DNA from: Clostridiales bacterium Firm_13
Lineage (GTDB): Bacteria > Bacillota > Clostridia > Saccharofermentanales > Saccharofermentanaceae
DNA: 64,000 nucleotides
Reading direction: 5' to 3'
NCBI GenBank assembly: GCA_001603035.1
Contig: LVAS01000059.1
Span: forward strand, 240,474 to 304,473
The position numbers and the translations under genes were made by a program. This document shows, one piece after another, positions 36,054 through 44,649 of the stretch (position 1 is the first letter of the stretch; each line of letters starts with the position of its first letter). Under the pieces are notes generated by a model. The model was not told the DNA's origin. It was given only the letters and a program-made list of their open reading frames with translations, and made no database searches.

Positions 36054-37141
36054 TCGTCGTCCTCCCCTTTATCGTCGCGCAATCCGCCGCTTTTGTCGGC
36101 AAGCGTGAGAGCGCGGATGAATTCGTCAAGATCTCCCGCCAGAACCTCTTCTAAGCGATAAAGCGTAAGTCCGATCCGATGATCCGTCACGCGCCCCTGA
36201 TGATAGTTGTAAGTGCGGATTCGCTCGCTCCTGTCGCCCGTTCCGACCTGCGATCTTCTCTCTTTCGCGATGCGCCCGTCGTGAATCGCCCTTTCCCGTT
36301 CCATCAGGCGGCTCATCAGAACGGCCATCGCCTTATCCTTATTCTTATACTGACTCCGTTCATCCTGGCACTGCGCGATAATTCCGGTCGGCAAATGGGT
36401 GATGCGAATGGCGGACTCTGTCCGGTTGACGTGTTGGCCGCCCGCTCCCGAGGCTCGAAAAGTATCGATCTTAAGATCGCCGGGATTGATATCAATCTCG
36501 ACGGCTTCCGCCTCGGGCAGAACCGCGACGGTGACAGTCGACGTATGAATTCGGCCGGATGACTCGGTTACGGGGACACGTTGCACTCGGTGTACACCGC
36601 TTTCGTATTTGAAACGGCTAAACGCGCCGCGTCCTTCAATCGAAAAGGTAATCTCCTTATAACCGCCGAGTTCTGTTTCGCTCGCATCGATAAATTCGAC
36701 TCGAAAACCCTGATTCAAGGCGTATGCGGAATACATCCGGTACAGGACACCGCAAAAAAGAGCCGCTTCGTCTCCACCGGCGCCGGCGCGGATCTCGATA
36801 ATTACTGAGCGCTTGTCATCCGGGTCCGAAGGTGCCAAAAGCCCTTCCAATTCTGTCTCGACGGCGTTGATTCCCGCTTCCGTAATGTCCAATTCGTCCT
36901 TTGCCATCCGTCGGAGTTCTTCTTCCTCGCTTGAGGAAAGGATATGCTTCAAATCGGCGGCCTCTGCCTTCGCCTCAAAAAGTCGCGCCGCCAGAGCATG
37001 AATCGGTTCGATCTCACTCAATTCTCTTCCGAGTTTCTGGAAACGCACCTGATCTGCGATGACCGTGGGATCGGAAAGCGAAGAGAGAATCTCGTCGTAT
37101 CTGTTTTCGATTTCTCGAATTCGCTCGTCTAGACTTGTCAT
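36050..37141 (-). CDS. prfA: Peptide chain release factor 1
   Basis: RF1 releases the chain at UAA and UAG. The 363 residues have the codon-recognition region with PVTESSGR (the RF1-type PxT) and the catalytic GGQHVNRTESAIR loop with the methylated Gln. The ATG at 37141 follows a GGGGA site; the reading upstream of it does not align with RF1. It heads the prfA-Sua5 operon. The methylase gene prmC is 7 kb away here. Confidence 0.96.
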   Translation of the reverse strand: MTSLDERIREIENRYDEILSSLSDPTVIADQVRFQKLGRELSEIEPIHALAARLFEAKAEAADLKHILSSSEEEELRRMAKDELDITEAGINAVETELEGLLAPSDPDDKRSVIIEIRAGAGGDEAALFCGVLYRMYSAYALNQGFRVEFIDASETELGGYKEITFSIEGRGAFSRFKYESGVHRVQRVPVTESSGRIHTSTVTVAVLPEAEAVEIDINPGDLKIDTFRASGAGGQHVNRTESAIRITHLPTGIIAQCQDERSQYKNKDKAMAVLMSRLMERERAIHDGRIAKERRSQVGTGDRSERIRTYNYHQGRVTDHRIGLTLYRLEEVLAGDLDEFIRALTLADKSGGLRDDKGEDDE

Positions 37142-37189
37142 GATATCCCCGCATTCTCTTTTGTAAATTACATGTTCATGATACACGAA

Positions 37190-37220
37190 GACGGACCGGT
37201 CGTATAGTTTCCGGTCCGTC
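37190..37220. other. Perfect 10-bp inverted repeat upstream of prfA
   Basis: GACGGACCGG (37190-37199) pairs with CCGGTCCGTC (37211-37220). No T run follows on either strand, so it could be a leader hairpin of prfA or a weak end signal for the gene upstream. Confidence 0.6.
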
Positions 37221-37272
37221 TGTGCGTATTTGGGGAGATGAGTTCGAATCAAAAAGCGGGTTCTCTTATTTT

Positions 37273-38754
37273 TTAGTCGATCTTCTCGTCGGAGCGTCGT
37301 CCGCGGACTTTCCGGGCGGCAAACGTCACCGTTACCAGAACAAAAGAGAGAAGCAGCGCCCCCCCTGCGATTCCGAAAGGTGTCGAGATTTCTCCTGTCT
37401 TAACCGCGCGCGAGGTGCCGAGGACACCCGTAGTCTGAACGGTGGGAACCGCCGTCGGGTTCGCGGTCGGGGTCGCGGTCGGGGCGGCGGCAGTCAATAC
37501 GGCCACGCTCAGGCTCGCGGGGGACGCATGCGAATTCTCCGTTTCGGCCGATCGCTGATAGAAACGATACGTCGTCGAGGGCGTAAGGCCGGTGAACGAA
37601 GGGCTTGTCTGCCAAGTCGTTAAGTCCATACTGTACTCCATCCCCGCGACGGTCGTGAGGGTAACGGAGTCGGATCCGATACTCGACGGAGTCGGCGCAG
37701 ACGGAGGGGTTTTAATGATTTTGTCAGTTACGAATTTCTGCGGCGCACTTGCGGGCGAAGCGTATGCATTTTCTGTCGCTTTGACACGGGCATAAATCGA
37801 GTAAGGCGTATGCGGAGAAAGACCGGCAAATTCGGTAGAACCCTGCCAGGATGCCCCGTCCAAACTGTATTCAGCGCCGGGGATCGGAACGACGGAGGCC
37901 TGGCTGTCCGTCACGTTTGCCAACGTCGGCATTTCCGGGGCGGCCGGAGTCGACTTATCCGTCGTAACCAAGAGGGCGACACTCGCCGCGGAAGGACGAT
38001 TCGTCGCGGTCTCCTTCAATCGCTGTACAATCTGATACCCCGTGTTGGGAGTAAGCCCCGTAAAAACATTGCTGTCTTGGAATACGGGCGTTCCGACGGA
38101 GCCCATGGCATCGACACTATACGCGGGCGTAACTTGCGTCGAGACGGAATACTCCATACCTACAATCGGAGCGACCGTGATCTCTGTATCCGTACGTGAG
38201 ACAAGAGTCGGGGCGTCGGGTGTTGCGAGAGGTTTCTTTTCGGTAGACAAGTAGATTGTTCTCATCAAATCAAATTGTCTGCCGGCGGAAGTGTTGTTTA
38301 TAGTGAAATGAATGTTCATTTGATAGACGCCCTCGGTTAGTCCGGCGGGAATCACAACTGAGGACGAGAAGATGGGATTTGTTCCGGAGTCGGAAGAAAT
38401 TGCGCTCATCGTAATTCCCGCCCCCTGCGCGGCGGCTCCGGTAACTGTGTCATACGCGAGTGTTGCGCTTGACGCATTATATGTTGCGTTAAAATCATAT
38501 CCGGGCAGCATTGTCACTTGTGTTTGAACGGGAATTACGGCGGCCTCCCCATATGGTACGTCATATGCGGTTATCGAATTACCGTCATACTCCTTCGTCA
38601 CGGTAGGTAATGCGACCGTCGGATCCAAAAAGACAATGTCGGCGTAATTGGATCCGCTGCAAGCCGGATCATATACCCCCATAAGAAAAAAACCGACCGA
38701 GAGAAAAACCGCACAAAGAACCAGATTGATCAGGATGCGAAAACTCTTCTTCAT
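37273..38754 (-). CDS. Surface-anchored protein with Fn3-like repeats
   Basis: A 493-residue exported protein of unknown role. Residues ~5-27 are an N-terminal membrane or signal segment. Three related modules follow between about residues 170 and 430. They share G-M/A-EYS, W(Q), FTGL(T/S)P-T-Y and ASPAS elements, as Fn3-type domains do. A Thr/Pro/Ala linker and a C-terminal membrane segment with an Arg-rich tail (about 462-493) follow. No LPxTG sortase motif is seen. The ATG at 38754 is one nt after the stop of the Lgt-like gene, so the two are coupled. A structural or adhesive surface role is likely. Confidence 0.75.
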   Translation of the reverse strand: MKKSFRILINLVLCAVFLSVGFFLMGVYDPACSGSNYADIVFLDPTVALPTVTKEYDGNSITAYDVPYGEAAVIPVQTQVTMLPGYDFNATYNASSATLAYDTVTGAAAQGAGITMSAISSDSGTNPIFSSSVVIPAGLTEGVYQMNIHFTINNTSAGRQFDLMRTIYLSTEKKPLATPDAPTLVSRTDTEITVAPIVGMEYSVSTQVTPAYSVDAMGSVGTPVFQDSNVFTGLTPNTGYQIVQRLKETATNRPSAASVALLVTTDKSTPAAPEMPTLANVTDSQASVVPIPGAEYSLDGASWQGSTEFAGLSPHTPYSIYARVKATENAYASPASAPQKFVTDKIIKTPPSAPTPSSIGSDSVTLTTVAGMEYSMDLTTWQTSPSFTGLTPSTTYRFYQRSAETENSHASPASLSVAVLTAAAPTATPTANPTAVPTVQTTGVLGTSRAVKTGEISTPFGIAGGALLLSFVLVTVTFAARKVRGRRSDEKID

Positions 38755-38755
38755 A

Positions 38756-39496
38756 TTACTCCTCCTTCTTTTGGCGCGTTGACAGGACAAAGCAGACTGC
38801 AAATACAAGCGTGATAACAAGGCCGGCGACATTAAATATGTAAATGAAAGGAATCCCGAACTGGTTGACGGTTTGACCGGACGGCGCCCAGAAGAGCATC
38901 CCCCAAAAATATGCGACAATCATGAGACCAAGATAGAGTGGCAGTCGAAAACGGCGAGCAGAATCACGGTAAAACATCCAAAGCATGAGAAAGAGGAACA
39001 AGAGACGCACCACAGATTCTACGGCCTGAATCGGAAATAAGGAGATTCCAACCATGTCTGCTTTGCTGTTGACTCCGTAGACAACCGCGAATGGCCCGGA
39101 ATACAAAAGTCCGTGACAGCACCCGGCAAAAAAGCAGCCGAGTTTGCTGAAAACCATAAACGTATTGACGGCGATAAGCCCGATCTCCGCACAAGCAAAC
39201 GGAGATTTGCGAAAAATAACCCCCACCAGAAGGAAAAGGCCGAATGAAATGAACAGTCCCAGTAGATAGCTGAAAGGAAGAAGACCGCGAGGAATTGTCG
39301 TGACAAGAATCTGCGCAAAAAAACCGATTGCCAACACGAAAAGTGTCATTCGAAAAACGAAAGTGCGGGACAATTGTCGGTGTTTTGCAAGAAGAACGGC
39401 GACGAGAATCCCGGCGATCAGACCCAGAAGGGCAAAAACCGCATAATAGGATATGCTTTGACCGAAAATATGCAGGGAACTGTCAGGAATTACCAT
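38756..39496 (-). CDS. Prolipoprotein diacylglyceryl transferase-like membrane protein
   Basis: A 246-residue protein with about seven membrane segments. It resembles a divergent branch of Lgt: SKLGCFFAGCCHG near residue 122 and LFPIQAVES near residue 152 match the Lgt core. Several residues of the standard Lgt signature are changed, so it may act on something other than prolipoproteins. The ATG at 39496 has a GGGGGTG site. It is co-transcribed with the Fn3-type surface protein from a clear promoter. Confidence 0.7.
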   Translation of the reverse strand: MVIPDSSLHIFGQSISYYAVFALLGLIAGILVAVLLAKHRQLSRTFVFRMTLFVLAIGFFAQILVTTIPRGLLPFSYLLGLFISFGLFLLVGVIFRKSPFACAEIGLIAVNTFMVFSKLGCFFAGCCHGLLYSGPFAVVYGVNSKADMVGISLFPIQAVESVVRLLFLFLMLWMFYRDSARRFRLPLYLGLMIVAYFWGMLFWAPSGQTVNQFGIPFIYIFNVAGLVITLVFAVCFVLSTRQKKEE

Positions 39497-39562
39497 TGCA
39501 GCACACCCCCACAATGTTATAGGTATCGATTCTATATCATGTTAAGCTCCGTTGATATTTCT

Positions 39563-39591
39563 AGAATACCGATTGTCCTTGTTTATTTCAA
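39563..39591 (-). promoter_or_regulatory. Promoter of the Lgt-like/Fn3 surface protein operon
   Basis: TTGAAA and TATTCT are spaced by 17 nt, about 65 nt upstream of the start. Confidence 0.7.
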
Positions 39592-39737
39592 TACATATCT
39601 CTAAATTTCGTTTTCTTTCTCTTTCATTAAATCATAATAATTTTGTCCGTTTTTGACTTTTTTCAGAAGCACAACAAAAAAAACGCCGTTGGCTTTTGTT
39701 TTTTCATCATTTCGCATATGGAATCGAAGGTGCCTTC
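39592..39737. other. AT-rich divergent intergenic region
   Basis: This part of the 323-nt gap between the Lgt-like and NifU-like genes is AT-rich, with runs of T and A. I see no gene or strong hairpin in it. Confidence 0.5.
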
Positions 39738-39746
39738 TGCTATAAT
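39738..39746 (+). promoter_or_regulatory. Extended -10 promoter of the NifU-like/GGGtGRT pair
   Basis: TGCTATAAT lies 74 nt upstream of the first gene. The -35 region (ATGGAA) is poor, as expected for an extended -10 promoter. Confidence 0.6.
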
Positions 39747-39819
39747 GGATTGCGGTTTATTCTACCGGCTTCCGGCGAGAGTATGTTTTCAGGCAATCAT
39801 TTTGAAAGGGGATACATAC

Positions 39820-40512
39820 ATGCTAAAGACACATGAAGTTGAACAAATGACTTGTATCGCGAAGGGTCCGAATCACGGAGCGGCTCCGATTCCCGAAGAG
39901 GGCAAGTGGGTCCAGGCCAGAGAGATCAAGGACATCTCCGGCTTCACACACGGCATCGGTTGGTGCGCACCGCAGCAAGGTACGTGCAAGCTCTCTCTAA
40001 ACATCAAGGAGGGCGTCATTCAGGAGGCACTCGTTGAAACGATCGGCTGCACGGGCATGACGCATTCCGCCGCGATGGCCGGCGAAATCCTTCCCGGCAA
40101 GACCATTCTCGAAGCACTGAATACAGACCTCGTCTGCGATGCGATTAACACGGCGATGCGCGAGCTCTTCCTTCAGATCGTTTACGGTCGTTCTCAGTCC
40201 GCTTTTTCCGAAGGCGGTCTTCCGATCGGCGCTTCGCTTGAAGATCTCGGTAAGGGCCTTCGTTCACAGACAGGCACGATCTTCTCTACCCTGGACAAAG
40301 GACCCCGTTATCTCGAACTGACCGAAGGATATATCGTCAAACTGGCCCTTGATGCCGGCGACGAGATCATCGGTTACCAGTTCCTTAAGATCGGTCCGAT
40401 GCTCGAGCAGATTAAAAAGGGCGTCGACGCGAACGAAGCATACCAGAAGAATCTCGGAACGTACGGGCGTTTCTCCGAAGCCGCCCGCTACATTGATCCG
40501 AGACACGAGTAA
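39820..40512 (+). CDS. NifU/IscU-like Fe-S scaffold-type protein
   Basis: A 230-residue protein that resembles the NifU N-terminal/IscU scaffold fold. Cysteines are at GWCAPQQGTCKLS (about residues 50-57) and in VETIGCTGMTHSAAMAGEIL (about residue 77), in positions like those that hold clusters in scaffolds. The C-terminal half (from about residue 150) is an extra domain not found in IscU. The ATG at 39820 has an AAAGGGG site. It is followed 22 nt later by a GGGtGRT protein and the pair ends in a terminator. No isc or suf gene is nearby, so it is likely dedicated to its partner. Confidence 0.75.
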   Translation: MLKTHEVEQMTCIAKGPNHGAAPIPEEGKWVQAREIKDISGFTHGIGWCAPQQGTCKLSLNIKEGVIQEALVETIGCTGMTHSAAMAGEILPGKTILEALNTDLVCDAINTAMRELFLQIVYGRSQSAFSEGGLPIGASLEDLGKGLRSQTGTIFSTLDKGPRYLELTEGYIVKLALDAGDEIIGYQFLKIGPMLEQIKKGVDANEAYQKNLGTYGRFSEAARYIDPRHE

Positions 40513-40534
40513 AAAGCAGGAAGGAGAATTAGTC

Positions 40535-41530
40535 ATGGCACTTTTTGAAAGTTACGAAAGAAGAATTCCCCAGATCAATGCTACGCTCGCAGAGTACGGT
40601 ATCGCTTCTATCGAGGAAGCCAAGGCCATCTGCGATGCGAAGGGAATTGATCCGTATACGATTTGCAAAGAAACACAACCCATCGCTTTTGAGAACGCCG
40701 CGTGGGCCTATGTCATCGGCGCCGCGATCGCGATCAAGAAGGGCGCAAAGAAGGCGTCCGATGCCGCGGAAGCCATCGGTATCGGTTTGCAGGCATTCTG
40801 CATTCCCGGTTCTGTCGCCGACGACCGTAAAGTCGGTATCGGCCACGGTAACCTCGCCGCGATGCTTCTTCGCGAAGAGACCAACTGTTTTGCGTTCCTT
40901 GCCGGCCATGAATCCTTTGCCGCCGCAGAAGGCGCAATCAAAATCGCTCTTTCCGCCAATAAAGTTCGCACCTCTCCTCTCCGCGTTATTCTGAACGGAC
41001 TCGGAAAGGATGCCGCTTTCATTATCTCCCGTATCAACGGTTTCACTTACGTGCAGACGAAATTCGATTACGCGACCGGCAAGGTTGCCATCGTAAAAGA
41101 AACCGCTTATTCCGCGGGAGATCGCGCCAAAGTGCGTTGCTACGGTGCGGATGACGTGCGCGAAGGCGTTGCGATCATGCATCTTGAAGGCGTCGACGTA
41201 TCGATTACCGGCAACTCGACAAACCCGACGCGTTTCCAGCATCCGGTTGCGGGCACATATAAGAAGGAATGCTATGACTTAGGTCGCAAGTATTTCTCCG
41301 TTGCTTCCGGCGGCGGAACGGGTCGTACCCTTCACCCGGATAATATGGCTGCGGGTCCCGCATCTTACGGAATGACCGACACGATGGGCCGTATGCATTC
41401 CGACGCGCAGTTTGCCGGATCGTCTTCGGTTCCCGCGCACGTCGAGATGATGGGCTTCCTCGGCATGGGTAACAACCCGATGGTCGGAGCGACCGTCGCC
41501 GTCGCCGTCGCCGTCGAAGAAGCGGGTTGA
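40535..41530 (+). CDS. GGGtGRT family protein
   Basis: A 331-residue protein named for the SGGGTGRTLHP motif, here near residue 266. The family is conserved in anaerobes and has no known function. Other marked segments are PGSVADDRKVGIGHGNLAAM near residue 90 and a C-terminal Gly/Ala/Val-rich stretch (MVGATVAVAVAVEEAG). The ATG at 40535 follows an AAGGAG site. Co-transcription with a NifU-like scaffold suggests a metal-cluster protein or enzyme. That is inference. Confidence 0.88.
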   Translation: MALFESYERRIPQINATLAEYGIASIEEAKAICDAKGIDPYTICKETQPIAFENAAWAYVIGAAIAIKKGAKKASDAAEAIGIGLQAFCIPGSVADDRKVGIGHGNLAAMLLREETNCFAFLAGHESFAAAEGAIKIALSANKVRTSPLRVILNGLGKDAAFIISRINGFTYVQTKFDYATGKVAIVKETAYSAGDRAKVRCYGADDVREGVAIMHLEGVDVSITGNSTNPTRFQHPVAGTYKKECYDLGRKYFSVASGGGTGRTLHPDNMAAGPASYGMTDTMGRMHSDAQFAGSSSVPAHVEMMGFLGMGNNPMVGATVAVAVAVEEAG

Positions 41531-41564
41531 TTTATCACCCGATACGAATCTGAAAGACAAGCTG

Positions 41565-41605
41565 ACACCCCCGATATCGTTCTTTCGATATCGGGGGTGT
41601 TTTTG
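41565..41605 (+). terminator. Intrinsic terminator of the NifU-like/GGGtGRT operon
   Basis: A perfect 15-bp stem (41565-41579 with 41586-41600, loop of 6 nt) is followed by TTTTG and is among the strongest hairpins in the window. Confidence 0.93.
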
Positions 41606-41697
41606 TCATTTGCAAAAGAGGACCAAGGAGAAGCCCGGCAGATCGGGGAGGCAACCGAACCGTCGGGCGATCCTTACAGAGAATCAAAGGAACCTTT

Positions 41698-42516
41698 TCA
41701 TGTCACGGACTTGCTCCAGATCCCATTCTCGTATAGATATGTCCCTGCGCCTCCGCTCGCATAAGCGGTCGCAAAAGACGATTGATTGGTAAACACATTT
41801 CCTTCCATATAGACGCCCGCGCCCAATGTAACTTTGACGATAGCATTGCCGGAAAATGCGCCGTAATCAAGTCGCGTAACGGTAGGAGGCAACGACACCT
41901 CGGTCAAATTGTTATTCATGAAGGCACGCGCGTGAATCCGAGTAACGGCGGTGTCCGCAGAAAAAGAAAGGGAAGTCAACCCTTTGCCGCGAAAAGCATC
42001 CTGATAAACATTCGTCGGTGTGACATCGCCGATCAAGCTCGGAATCACGATATTTGTATCCGCTCCGGAGTAACTCATGATGTACTTCTTGAATCCTCCG
42101 GTACCGAATGTCACATCCGATCCGGAAAGGGAATGGGCCGGCACCGCAGTCGTCTCAACAGCGGCGGAGGAAGAAGACGTAAGCGTCCAGGTTTGGAGAC
42201 CGAAATCAAAGGCAAGCGCATATTCCGGCGATTCCGGTACGGGGATTTCCGTGATATAGTGCCCCGTCTGTAAGAGAAGGAGAAGCGCACTCGGCGTCTG
42301 TGTCGGATCTAAAAATGCATCCGAAGAGATATGTTCAAGTTTGTAATTGGCCGTCGCGGCATTCAGAGCTGGGAGCATTGTACGATCATGCGCCTTTTTC
42401 GCGTCATTCATAAAAGATCCGTAAGCAAATACACTTGCGCTCGCAAGAACAAGCAGAATTGCGACTGTGATTGTCAATTCAATGAGAGTAAATCCCCGCC
42501 TCGTTTGGCTTGTCAT
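41698..42516 (-). CDS. Prepilin-type protein with leucine-rich repeats
   Basis: A 272-residue protein that begins with a type IV prepilin signal. Cleavage would fall after Gly in RRG-FTLIELTITVA (about residue 8), followed by a hydrophobic helix to about residue 33. From about residue 165 it carries BspA/LRR_5-type repeats (DAFRGKGLTSLSF, RAFMNNNLTEVSLPPTVTRL, GAFSGNAIVKVTL). No pilus assembly genes are nearby. The ATG at 42516 has a GAGGTGG site. It may be a minor pseudopilin or an adhesive surface protein. Confidence 0.82.
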   Translation of the reverse strand: MTSQTRRGFTLIELTITVAILLVLASASVFAYGSFMNDAKKAHDRTMLPALNAATANYKLEHISSDAFLDPTQTPSALLLLLQTGHYITEIPVPESPEYALAFDFGLQTWTLTSSSSAAVETTAVPAHSLSGSDVTFGTGGFKKYIMSYSGADTNIVIPSLIGDVTPTNVYQDAFRGKGLTSLSFSADTAVTRIHARAFMNNNLTEVSLPPTVTRLDYGAFSGNAIVKVTLGAGVYMEGNVFTNQSSFATAYASGGAGTYLYENGIWSKSVT

Positions 42517-42686
42517 AGAACCACCTCGAAAATCGGTTTGACGAATCGGATTATATTCGAAAAGAAGGCGTCTTCCCTTCGATATTCGGATGCGCGGCTC
42601 GAAAAGAAAAAAGTGTCTGTTACGGTCAAATATCAATCTCGTTCTTATTTTGCCTTAATTTTATCACATTTCAGACGTATTGCAAG

Positions 42687-42731
42687 CAAAAAAAGAGACC
42701 GTTCTGATCCGGGTTATCGGATGCAGAACGG
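42687..42731 (-). terminator. Intrinsic terminator after the DUF1836 gene
   Basis: CCGTTCTG-ATCCG pairs with CGGAT-G-CAGAACGG (one bulged G). On the minus strand it is followed by TCTCTTTTTTT. Confidence 0.88.
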
Positions 42732-42763
42732 CCGTCACGTGGCAAAAGGATCGTACAAAGAAT

Positions 42764-43405
42764 CTACTTGCGAAGAGAATCCAGAATTTTTTGCGTCATC
42801 ATAATTCGGACGCGTGCGTCAACTGCCATGCGAAGCGCCAAAAGAGCCATTTGTCGTCGTTCATCTTCATGATTCGTCGGCGCTGCCTCGTCGCCTGCAT
42901 TTCCCTTTTGGAGCGCGCGGATCTCCGGCTCGAGCAAATTCTTTGTTTGGCAGATCGCTTCCTCCTGGGCTGTGAGAAAAAAGGCATAGAGATCTCGCTC
43001 CGTACTCTCGTCGTGCGTGTCTTTGAGAAGTTGGTCAAGATCGCTCATCGACAGAACCGGCTTGAGCGAGCAAAGGATAGAAAGAAGCGCCAAATGCGCC
43101 TGCGTATACTTCTTGTCCAGAGCGCGCGGCAAAAGACCGTCCTTGGTGTAATTATTGATCATCGGTTGCGTAAGGAGTTTGTCTTCCCCTTCTCTCTTAT
43201 ACATAGCCAGTTGTCGATCCATCAAAGTGAGGACCTGATCCATGTAGAGACCGATATCAGGCAATCTCTCCCACGAAGTCAACTCAGAACCCGAAAGGTT
43301 CTCAAGCCACATCAGGAATTGTTCGGTCACCGGTACGGGGGCAGGCTGCGGGGTTGAAGGCAAGTCTTTCTCGTTTTCTTTATCACGATTCTCGTTTTTA
43401 GACAT
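42764..43405 (-). CDS. DUF1836 domain-containing protein
   Basis: A 213-residue protein with the DUF1836 domain at about residues 30-150. The segments LYMDQVLTLMDRQLAMY, MINNYTKDGLLPRALDKKYT and HLALLSILCSLKPVLS are typical. The domain is thought to be a MerR-like DNA-binding unit. The first ~25 residues are a charged, Pro-rich tail and the last ~60 are mostly helical. It follows DUF951 by 41 nt and may be the last gene of the rho-prmC run. Targets are unknown. Confidence 0.85.
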   Translation of the reverse strand: MSKNENRDKENEKDLPSTPQPAPVPVTEQFLMWLENLSGSELTSWERLPDIGLYMDQVLTLMDRQLAMYKREGEDKLLTQPMINNYTKDGLLPRALDKKYTQAHLALLSILCSLKPVLSMSDLDQLLKDTHDESTERDLYAFFLTAQEEAICQTKNLLEPEIRALQKGNAGDEAAPTNHEDERRQMALLALRMAVDARVRIMMTQKILDSLRK

Positions 43406-43446
43406 AAGAACACCCCATTCTCCAAATGAAAGCTGGCATAATCATA

Positions 43447-43668
43447 TCACATTTTGTCTTTTGTGTCCGCGCCGCCTACGACGCGAACGCATGCCTTTTC
43501 AAGAGCGCGGCGTTCGATGATCATTGTCCTTCCGCATTTCTCGCAAACGAGTGTCGCATCGAGACCGATGCGCAGGATCTTCCACGAGGTACCTCCGCAC
43601 GGATGCGGCTTTTTGAGAGTTACGATATCATCCTTTTGAAACGGGTATAAGAAAAAAGCGCCTGCCAT
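43447..43668 (-). CDS. DUF951 domain-containing protein
   Basis: A 73-residue protein of the DUF951 family. It has KKPHPCGGTSWKILRIGLDA followed by CEKCGRTMIIERR, giving three cysteines that could bind zinc. The function is unknown; the family is widespread in Firmicutes. The ATG directly follows the prmC stop codon (TAGATG), so translation is coupled. Confidence 0.9.
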   Translation of the reverse strand: MAGAFFLYPFQKDDIVTLKKPHPCGGTSWKILRIGLDATLVCEKCGRTMIIERRALEKACVRVVGGADTKDKM

Positions 43669-44649
43669 CTACTCTTCCCCCAGTTTGTGTTTGCGGTCAT
43701 GTCGGGCAAGCGTCACTCTCGGGCGGCCGCCATAATCACGCAGACAAAGAATATGTGTGTAACCGTATTCCCGAAGGAGCAGATAAATGCTCTCTTCCTG
43801 ATTATAGCCGTGCTCGAAAACGACCCACCCGCCGTTTCGCAGAAAATCACTGCCGCCTTGCAAAATCCTCCGGTAAAACAGAAGTCCGTCGTCTCCGCCC
43901 TGAAGCGCGAGACTCGGCTCGAATCGTGCAACCTCCGGCATCAGATCCCGCATCTCATCCCGATTGATATACGGAGGATTCGCGATAAGAAGATCTGCCT
44001 TCAAGTCTCCCCAGAAAGACGATATCGGCGCCCAGTCCGGGTACAAGTCGCAACGGCAAAGTGCGATCCAATCGCGTGCCGGCGACTCGTCAATATTCTT
44101 CCTCGCATAGAAGAGAGCGTCTCCGGAAATATCCGTCAGAATCGTCCGAACAGGCAGCCCCTTTCGCATGAACTCTTCCGATACGGTTATTCCGAGGCAT
44201 CCGCTTCCGGTGCACAAGTCGAAAATACGAGTTTGGTCCGCTTTCTGCAAACGAAATTGTGACCGGTCTTCCGGTTCGGACGTCCTTTGCCCCCAAGGAA
44301 AATCAGCGATGCCGCTCAGCCCGAGTGCCGCTTCAACCAGAACCTCACTGTCGGAGCGGGGAATCAGAACACCCTGCCCTACGTGAAAGCGGCTCTTCCA
44401 GAAATCGGCTGATCCGAGAATATAGGCAAGAGGTTCTCTCTCCAACCGACGGATCAGGATCTCTTCAAGTCGAGTGATTTGACTCTCGGAAAACACGGTG
44501 TCCATATCCTGCGTAAGTCTTGCGGCAAAATAGGAGCGATCCCTTTCCGCAACACGCGAAAACCAAAGGAATATCTCTTCGCGCGTCGAAGAAATGCCGG
44601 CTCGTTCCAGAATCGGATACGTATTCGCGAGCCATTCCGCAATCGTCAC
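43669..44649 (-). CDS. prmC: Peptide chain release factor N5-glutamine methyltransferase
   Basis: PrmC methylates the Gln of the GGQ motif in release factors. The 326 residues include the SAM-binding motif DLCTGSGCLGI near residue 144 and the catalytic ANPPYI near residue 228. An internal stretch of about 20 residues rich in Arg, Glu and Gln (about 119-140) is longer than in most homologues. The start overlaps the DUF1385 stop by ATGA. rho-rpmE-DUF1385-prmC is a conserved Clostridia order, although prfA is not next to it here. Confidence 0.94.
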   Translation of the reverse strand: MTIAEWLANTYPILERAGISSTREEIFLWFSRVAERDRSYFAARLTQDMDTVFSESQITRLEEILIRRLEREPLAYILGSADFWKSRFHVGQGVLIPRSDSEVLVEAALGLSGIADFPWGQRTSEPEDRSQFRLQKADQTRIFDLCTGSGCLGITVSEEFMRKGLPVRTILTDISGDALFYARKNIDESPARDWIALCRCDLYPDWAPISSFWGDLKADLLIANPPYINRDEMRDLMPEVARFEPSLALQGGDDGLLFYRRILQGGSDFLRNGGWVVFEHGYNQEESIYLLLREYGYTHILCLRDYGGRPRVTLARHDRKHKLGEE

